A DNA stretch of 64,000 bases from JAGOTP01 sp964582475 (GTDB lineage: Bacteria; Patescibacteriota; Patescibacteriia; 2-12-FULL-60-25). The position numbers and the translations under genes were made by a program. The number at the start of each line of letters is the position of its first letter. Positions within the stretch are counted from its first letter, which is position 1. Under the pieces are notes generated by a model that was not told where the DNA came from, did not search any database, and saw nothing but the letters and a program-made list of their open reading frames with translations. The stretch covers positions 124,001 to 188,000 of the forward strand of contig CAZOQS010000001.1 of the NCBI GenBank assembly GCA_964582475.1. Reading direction: 5' to 3'. Positions 60,106 to 64,000 of the stretch are shown piece after piece.

Positions 60106-60504
60106 ATGGGATGGTTAGGTATTGATACCCGGACCAATGGCCATTCAGTGGTGTCCTGGGTTGAAGGGGAACAAATTGAGACGATTCAGGTCGAGGGCAA
60201 AGCCGCTCGCGCATTGCCTGTGTTAGCGCGCCTGATAGAGGATCGAAAGGAGGGCATTGAAGGAATCTTGGTTGCGTCAGGTCCGGGGACCTTCTCCGCT
60301 ATTCGGACGGGGGTGTTGTATGCAAACCTGTGCGCTCGGTTGTTAAAGATTCCGTTGATCGAGCTGACTGAGGAAGAGGCGATGACGAATCAGTACCCTC
60401 AAATCATCCAGAGCTATCACGCGGGCACACGATCAGCCTCGGCCTACGTGTCGCCTATCTATGATCGTGAGCCAAACATCACGATTCCGACCGCGCGCGT
60501 ATGA
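60106..60504 (+). CDS. tsaB: TsaB-like tRNA t6A biosynthesis protein, short form
   Basis: 132 residues; bacterial TsaB is usually 210-240. The N-terminal ASKHA half is present (MGWLGIDTRTNGHSVVSWVE, VASGPGTFSAIRTGVLYAN), and the second half is almost missing. TsaB pairs with TsaD to transfer threonylcarbamoyl to A37 of ANN-decoding tRNAs. The kept half carries the TsaD dimer surface. The start is one base after the regulator, and the last four bases (ATGA) overlap the glycosyltransferase gene. Confidence 0.8.
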   Translation: MGWLGIDTRTNGHSVVSWVEGEQIETIQVEGKAARALPVLARLIEDRKEGIEGILVASGPGTFSAIRTGVLYANLCARLLKIPLIELTEEEAMTNQYPQIIQSYHAGTRSASAYVSPIYDREPNITIPTARV

Positions 60505-61985
60505 GGCTCGCTGAACGAACGCGCTTCTGGGAAATCCTTCCTGGCGCCATGGTCTGGACGACGCTCTTTGTCGCGATTGTCTTGTCGTTGCTGAAGCCTA
60601 TTTGGATGATTTATTTCATCATTTTGTTTGATTTGTATTGGCTGATCCGAATCGCGTATTTCTTGCCATTCTTGGTGCAGTCTTGGTGGAAGTATCGCAA
60701 TGCGTTACGCCGCAACTGGCAGGCGGATATTGAGAAATTAGAAGGCTATGCAGATCTGAAACAGATTATCTTCCTCCCTTTCTCTAAGGAAGGTCCTGGG
60801 ATTCTACGTGAAACCCTTAAAAATATTGCAGAGGGGACTTATCCTGCGAAGCGTCTCATCATCATACTGGCAGCCGAACAGCAATACGAAGAAAATGCGC
60901 GTGCGGTTGAAAAAGAAGTTCGAGGATTGTTTCAGGAGACGTTTGCCGAACTTCATTTCACATTTCATCCTCCAGGGCTTCCGGGTGAAATTCGTGGAAA
61001 AGGCTCGAACTTACACTGGGCGGCGGAAGAAATCATCCCAAAACTCGTTGAACACGGATTGGATCCAGAGAAGACCGTCGTATCTTCGTTTGATGCGGAT
61101 ACGATTGTCCACACCCAGTACTTCTCGTATCTAGGGTATTTGTTTTTGACAGTTGCAGAGCCAACACGTAGTTCCTATCAGCCAGTTGCGCTCTACAACA
61201 ACAACCTCTGGGAATCGCCGGCGCCGGTACGCGTTGCGATGTTCGGCACTACCTTTTGGCTACTCACAGAGCTTGGTCGACCAGAGGGGATGATGACATT
61301 TTCGTCGCACTCGATGAGTTTGAAGATGCTCATGGATGTTGGGTATTGGCAGAAAGATATTGTATCGGAAGACTCGCGTATCTTCTTGCAAGGCTTGGTT
61401 CACTATGACGGTCGCTATCGTGTGACGCCTATGTATCTGCCGGTTTCAATGGATACCGTCATGACGGGGGACTATTGGAAGGCGTTAGTCGCGCTCTATA
61501 AGCAGCTGCGTCGGTGGGCGTGGGGGGTTGAGAATTTCCCATACATGATCAAGGCGTTCGCGGGACGTCCGAATATGAAGCGAGGCGAGAAGTGGTGGTG
61601 GGCGTTGAAGCAGCTGGAAGGAACCTATACCTGGTCAACTGCTCCTTTTTTGATTTTTATCTTGGGTTATCTCCCATTTTTCGTAGCGCCCGAAGCCTTC
61701 CGTGGCTTCGCCGTGTTTCAGAACACGCCGTTTACGTTGCAGTGGTTGATGCGCTTTTCACTGATTGGAATGTTTACCTCTGCTTTTATCGCCATGACGT
61801 TGCTGCCTCCGCGTCCCAAAAACATGTCCCGTCCTGTTGCCTACGGCATTATGATTCTTCAGTGGGCGCTCTTGCCGGTGACCTTCGTATTGTTTAGCGC
61901 CGTGCCAGCGCTGGATGCGCAAACGCGTATGATGCTCGGAAAAAAGTTGGGCTTTAATGTGTCACCGAAAAGAAAAGTTGAATGA
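60501..61985 (+). CDS. membrane family-2 glycosyltransferase (cellulose-synthase-like)
   Basis: 494 residues. Two N-terminal membrane helices, a GT-A domain with SSFDADTIV (DxD), VSEDSRIF (catalytic ED) and QLRRWAWG (QxxRW), then about four membrane helices at the C-terminus. The QxxRW and ED motifs indicate a processive enzyme that synthesises and exports a polysaccharide. The nucleotide-sugar donor is unknown. It overlaps tsaB by 4 bases. Confidence 0.9.
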   Translation: MRLAERTRFWEILPGAMVWTTLFVAIVLSLLKPIWMIYFIILFDLYWLIRIAYFLPFLVQSWWKYRNALRRNWQADIEKLEGYADLKQIIFLPFSKEGPGILRETLKNIAEGTYPAKRLIIILAAEQQYEENARAVEKEVRGLFQETFAELHFTFHPPGLPGEIRGKGSNLHWAAEEIIPKLVEHGLDPEKTVVSSFDADTIVHTQYFSYLGYLFLTVAEPTRSSYQPVALYNNNLWESPAPVRVAMFGTTFWLLTELGRPEGMMTFSSHSMSLKMLMDVGYWQKDIVSEDSRIFLQGLVHYDGRYRVTPMYLPVSMDTVMTGDYWKALVALYKQLRRWAWGVENFPYMIKAFAGRPNMKRGEKWWWALKQLEGTYTWSTAPFLIFILGYLPFFVAPEAFRGFAVFQNTPFTLQWLMRFSLIGMFTSAFIAMTLLPPRPKNMSRPVAYGIMILQWALLPVTFVLFSAVPALDAQTRMMLGKKLGFNVSPKRKVE

Positions 61986-62033
61986 CGACGTGGGCATTCG
62001 GTCGTCTCTCTTTGTGTCGCGGAAAACACCTGC

Positions 62034-62039
62034 TATGCT
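62034..62039 (+). promoter_or_regulatory. -10 box of a leaderless-type promoter
   Basis: TATGCT ends 6 bases before the ATG of the glycosyltransferase gene at 62046. Confidence 0.55.
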
Positions 62040-62045
62040 GGATCA

Positions 62046-63065
62046 ATGCTCGAAGCTCAAGCGCTCTCGATTCATGTAGCGAGTTCTAGCTCGCTCTTCG
62101 ATCGACCAGATTTTCTTGCCTCGCTTGATGCGCAGACAAAACGGGCCTATCAGGTTATTTTTGTTGATCTTGGCTTAGGGAGGGCGAATGCTGTCTCAGA
62201 GTTTGATATTGTTCGGCCGGATGTCGTGCGTCTACGTGTTTTTCGAAACGTGGGGGTTGTTCGTGGCCAAAACCAAGCGATTGCGCTTGCGCTCAGTCGG
62301 TGGCCACGCGAGACGTGGTCGGAGAGGTTTGTTGTGTTGTCGCGTCCAGAAGTTGCCTTTGATCGTCGAGCATGTGAGTTATTTGTTGAAGCGTTCACGG
62401 CCGATCCGACGCTTATGGTCGCTGGACCAAAAGTCTTTTGGGCGGATGCAGTCGCACAAACGGAGGGGGATTGGATTGAGCTCGCCTGTAGCGATCAATT
62501 GTATGCTGCGGGTATTGGGCTGACGCGTCATCGGACGCTTTCGTTTATCGGTCAGGGAAGTCAGGACACAGGTCAGTTTGATGGGGGAGAAGGAGTCACC
62601 TTCTTGTCGGACGCGTGTGTAGTTATCCGTGCCTCAGCCTTCGAATCGTTGGCGCTTGCAGACGGGGTTTGGCTCGACCCGCATCTTCCGCCTTTTTTTG
62701 CAGTGATGGACTTGTGTTGGCGAGCGGCCTGGCAAGGAATGCGGCCGCGCCTGATGCCCGAGGCTCGGGTGTGGTTTGCGCCTCAAGACCAGCCTCGCCA
62801 CAAGCGGCGTGGTTGGCGAGATGTCTATATTCCAAGCGGGATGCGAAGCCGGACCGATGATGTTGGTTTACGCTTGGTCCATGCGCCTTGGGTTTTCTGG
62901 TCCTACCTCCGCTATCGTGTGTCTCATTTCTTTTTTGGACGCTTTTGGAAGGAGCGCTTGAAGCTCGAAGTGGGGGCGGCGGAAAGTCTTGCGGGCTTGA
63001 AGTTTACCCGTCGACCTGATAGAGCAGTGCCATTAGCGGAACGTCGCCGCTGGTTTCTCCCATAA
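62046..63065 (+). CDS. family-2 glycosyltransferase
   Basis: 339 residues with a GT2-like plan: an N-terminal Rossmann part (LSIHVASSSSLFDRPDFLAS), RNVGVVRGQNQAIALALS (GxxRGxNxAI), FVVLSRPEVAFDRRA, a metal/acceptor region (TFLSDACVVIRASAFESLAL) and a basic C-terminal end. The DxD is replaced by SRPEV, so catalysis may differ. It is followed after 2 bases by a second GT2, together forming a glycan-assembly unit with the gene at 60501. Confidence 0.8.
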   Translation: MLEAQALSIHVASSSSLFDRPDFLASLDAQTKRAYQVIFVDLGLGRANAVSEFDIVRPDVVRLRVFRNVGVVRGQNQAIALALSRWPRETWSERFVVLSRPEVAFDRRACELFVEAFTADPTLMVAGPKVFWADAVAQTEGDWIELACSDQLYAAGIGLTRHRTLSFIGQGSQDTGQFDGGEGVTFLSDACVVIRASAFESLALADGVWLDPHLPPFFAVMDLCWRAAWQGMRPRLMPEARVWFAPQDQPRHKRRGWRDVYIPSGMRSRTDDVGLRLVHAPWVFWSYLRYRVSHFFFGRFWKERLKLEVGAAESLAGLKFTRRPDRAVPLAERRRWFLP

Positions 63066-63067
63066 TT

Positions 63068-63892
63068 ATGCCCGTTTCTGAACAACCGCTGGTTACCTTC
63101 ATTACCGTCAACTTCCGCATGCGGGAGCATATTCGGAATCTGTTGAAGGGGCTGGAAGACGCGCAAGTCGCGTTTCCGTATGAATACTACCTCGTGGACT
63201 GCTCCCCAGAAGACGGGACCTTCGCGATGGTTACTCAGACATACCCTTGGGTGAAAGCGATCGATCCACAAGCGAACCTGGGATTTGGTCGTGGGAATAA
63301 CGTTGCAATCAAAAAGGCAAAGGGAAAATATATCGTTTTGGTAAACCCCGATTTAGTGATTTTCCCTCAGCAGCTTGAAGCCTGGATCAAATGGATGGAG
63401 GAGCATCCTGATGTCGGGATTTCGGCGCCGCGCACCTTAAATCCCGATCGTACGGATCAGGACTCGTGCTATCGTTTTCATACGGTTGGGATTCCGGTTT
63501 ATCGTCGAACGGTTCTCGGAAAGTTACCGTGGGCCAAGCGTGCGATCGATCGCTTCCTGATGAAGGGAATGGACCGATCCAAGGAACAGCCCGTCGATTG
63601 GGTTCAGGGCTCTGCGATGTGTATTCGTCGTTACTTGATTGAAAAAATCGGAGCCTTCGATGAAAAGATCTTCATGTATTTTGAAGATACCGACTTGTGT
63701 CGTCGTGCTTGGAATGCAGGGAGTCGCGTTGTGTACACGCCCGTTGCGCATGTCGTCCACTATCATCATCGTCAGAGTCGTATTAAACGTCCGTGGGAAA
63801 TTTTTACCAACAAAACCACGCGTTACCATATCAAAAGTGCGATCTACTATTTCTGGAAGTATCGTGGGCAGAAGTTACCGGTGATAAAATAA
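63068..63892 (+). CDS. family-2 glycosyltransferase (rhamnosyltransferase-like)
   Basis: 274 residues: LVTFITVNFRMREHIRNLLK, NLGFGRGNNVAIKKAKGKYI, VLVNPDLVIFPQQ (NxD in place of DxD), DWVQGSAMCIRRYLIEKIGA, FDEKIFMYFEDTDLCRRAWN and a closing HVVHYHHRQSR. This is the WbbL-like branch that often adds rhamnose to lipid-linked glycans. It acts at the cytoplasmic membrane face. Translation is probably coupled to the preceding GT2 (2-base gap). Confidence 0.93.
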   Translation: MPVSEQPLVTFITVNFRMREHIRNLLKGLEDAQVAFPYEYYLVDCSPEDGTFAMVTQTYPWVKAIDPQANLGFGRGNNVAIKKAKGKYIVLVNPDLVIFPQQLEAWIKWMEEHPDVGISAPRTLNPDRTDQDSCYRFHTVGIPVYRRTVLGKLPWAKRAIDRFLMKGMDRSKEQPVDWVQGSAMCIRRYLIEKIGAFDEKIFMYFEDTDLCRRAWNAGSRVVYTPVAHVVHYHHRQSRIKRPWEIFTNKTTRYHIKSAIYYFWKYRGQKLPVIK

Positions 63893-63902
63893 AAACGGAA
63901 AG

Positions 63903-63922
63903 ATCCCTGTTCGTACAGGGAT
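63903..63922 (+). terminator. hairpin after the glycosyltransferase unit
   Basis: ATCCCTGT-TCGT-ACAGGGAT, a perfect 8-base stem with a TTCG-like loop. It lacks a T-run, so termination strength is uncertain. Confidence 0.5.
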
Positions 63923-63926
63923 GGTG

Positions 63927-63932
63927 TACAAT
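63927..63932 (+). promoter_or_regulatory. -10 box of a leaderless-type promoter
   Basis: TACAAT ends 6 bases before a GTG at 63939 that opens a frame to the end of the window. Confidence 0.45.
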
Positions 63933-63938
63933 AGCTGC

Positions 63939-64000
63939 GTGTCAGACGAAATCCGTCCCAACTTTTTGACGTGCCCGGCCGTGCCCGAATTATCACCGCC
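63939..64000 (+). CDS. 5' end of a downstream gene (partial)
   Basis: GTG at 63939 opens a frame reading MSDEIRPNFLTCPAVPELSP to the window edge. The TACAAT box 6 bases upstream is the same arrangement as in front of other leaderless genes here. An in-frame ATG exists at 63921, but it lies before the -10 box. Too short to identify. Confidence 0.4.
   Translation, partial: MSDEIRPNFLTCPAVPELSP

Overview
The window reads as a chromosomal segment of a Patescibacteria (Candidate Phyla Radiation) bacterium. Signs of this are the mosaic surface proteins with Ig-like, beta-helix and a C-terminal domain I associate with CPR surface proteins, a short TsaB, an RNase J with a long Gly/Arg-rich N-terminus, a MurL/MurD pair and few metabolic genes. 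TGA is a normal stop (for example the FemX-like gene at 3994-5016), so recoded CPR lineages such as Gracilibacteria are unlikely. No CRISPR array, insertion sequence or prophage was seen.

Layout. 1-5.1 kb: IMP-cyclohydrolase-like gene, a broken ddl, a Fur regulator with a candidate operator, AlkD-like repair protein, ruvA and a FemX-like gene. 5.1-9.8 kb: DoxX, an Ig-repeat surface protein, a pyrD remnant, an unidentified two- or three-gene operon and tRNA-Ala. 9.9-23.7 kb: 2-hydroxyacid dehydrogenase, SBF transporter, DUF2207 protein, rnpB, trpS, a large helical protein, an ABC exporter, RNase J and tRNA-Leu. 24-28.6 kb: a small partner gene plus dinB, then murL-murD. 29.3-34.4 kb: tRNA-Thr, rpmG, TM0106-type nuclease, YibE/F, RsmC-like methyltransferase, tRNA-Pro. 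37.7-49.9 kb: UvrD/PcrA helicase, a degenerate MetK-like protein, a cyclophilin lipoprotein, a SpeE-GNAT fusion, C39 peptidase, CapA, cdd, xseAB and YvlD. 50.4-55.2 kb: L10 leader, rplJ, rplL and a secreted protein of about 1138 residues. 57.2-64 kb: PP2C-like/propeller protein, a wHTH regulator, TsaB and three glycosyltransferases.

Two kinds of gene are interleaved. Most resident genes have no Shine-Dalgarno (SD) sequence, and many have a -10 box 6-9 bases before the start codon, so they look leaderless. Between them sit short, very GC-rich genes at 14.4, 23.9, 28.7, 34.6-37.3, 46.8-47.5, 50.1 and 55.4-57.1 kb. Most of these have their own TTGAC-type promoter, a 45-260 base leader and a strong SD (GGAGG). 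They lie in intergenic gaps, several next to tRNA genes or rnpB. They encode a TSP3-repeat lipoprotein, a CHAP amidase and several disordered or unrecognised small proteins. This two-class arrangement is the most unusual signal here.

The cell-envelope theme is strong. MurL and MurD suggest that L-Glu is ligated and then epimerised. FemX, CHAP, C39, CapA, DoxX and the surface proteins point to an active wall and surface in an organism that otherwise looks reduced.
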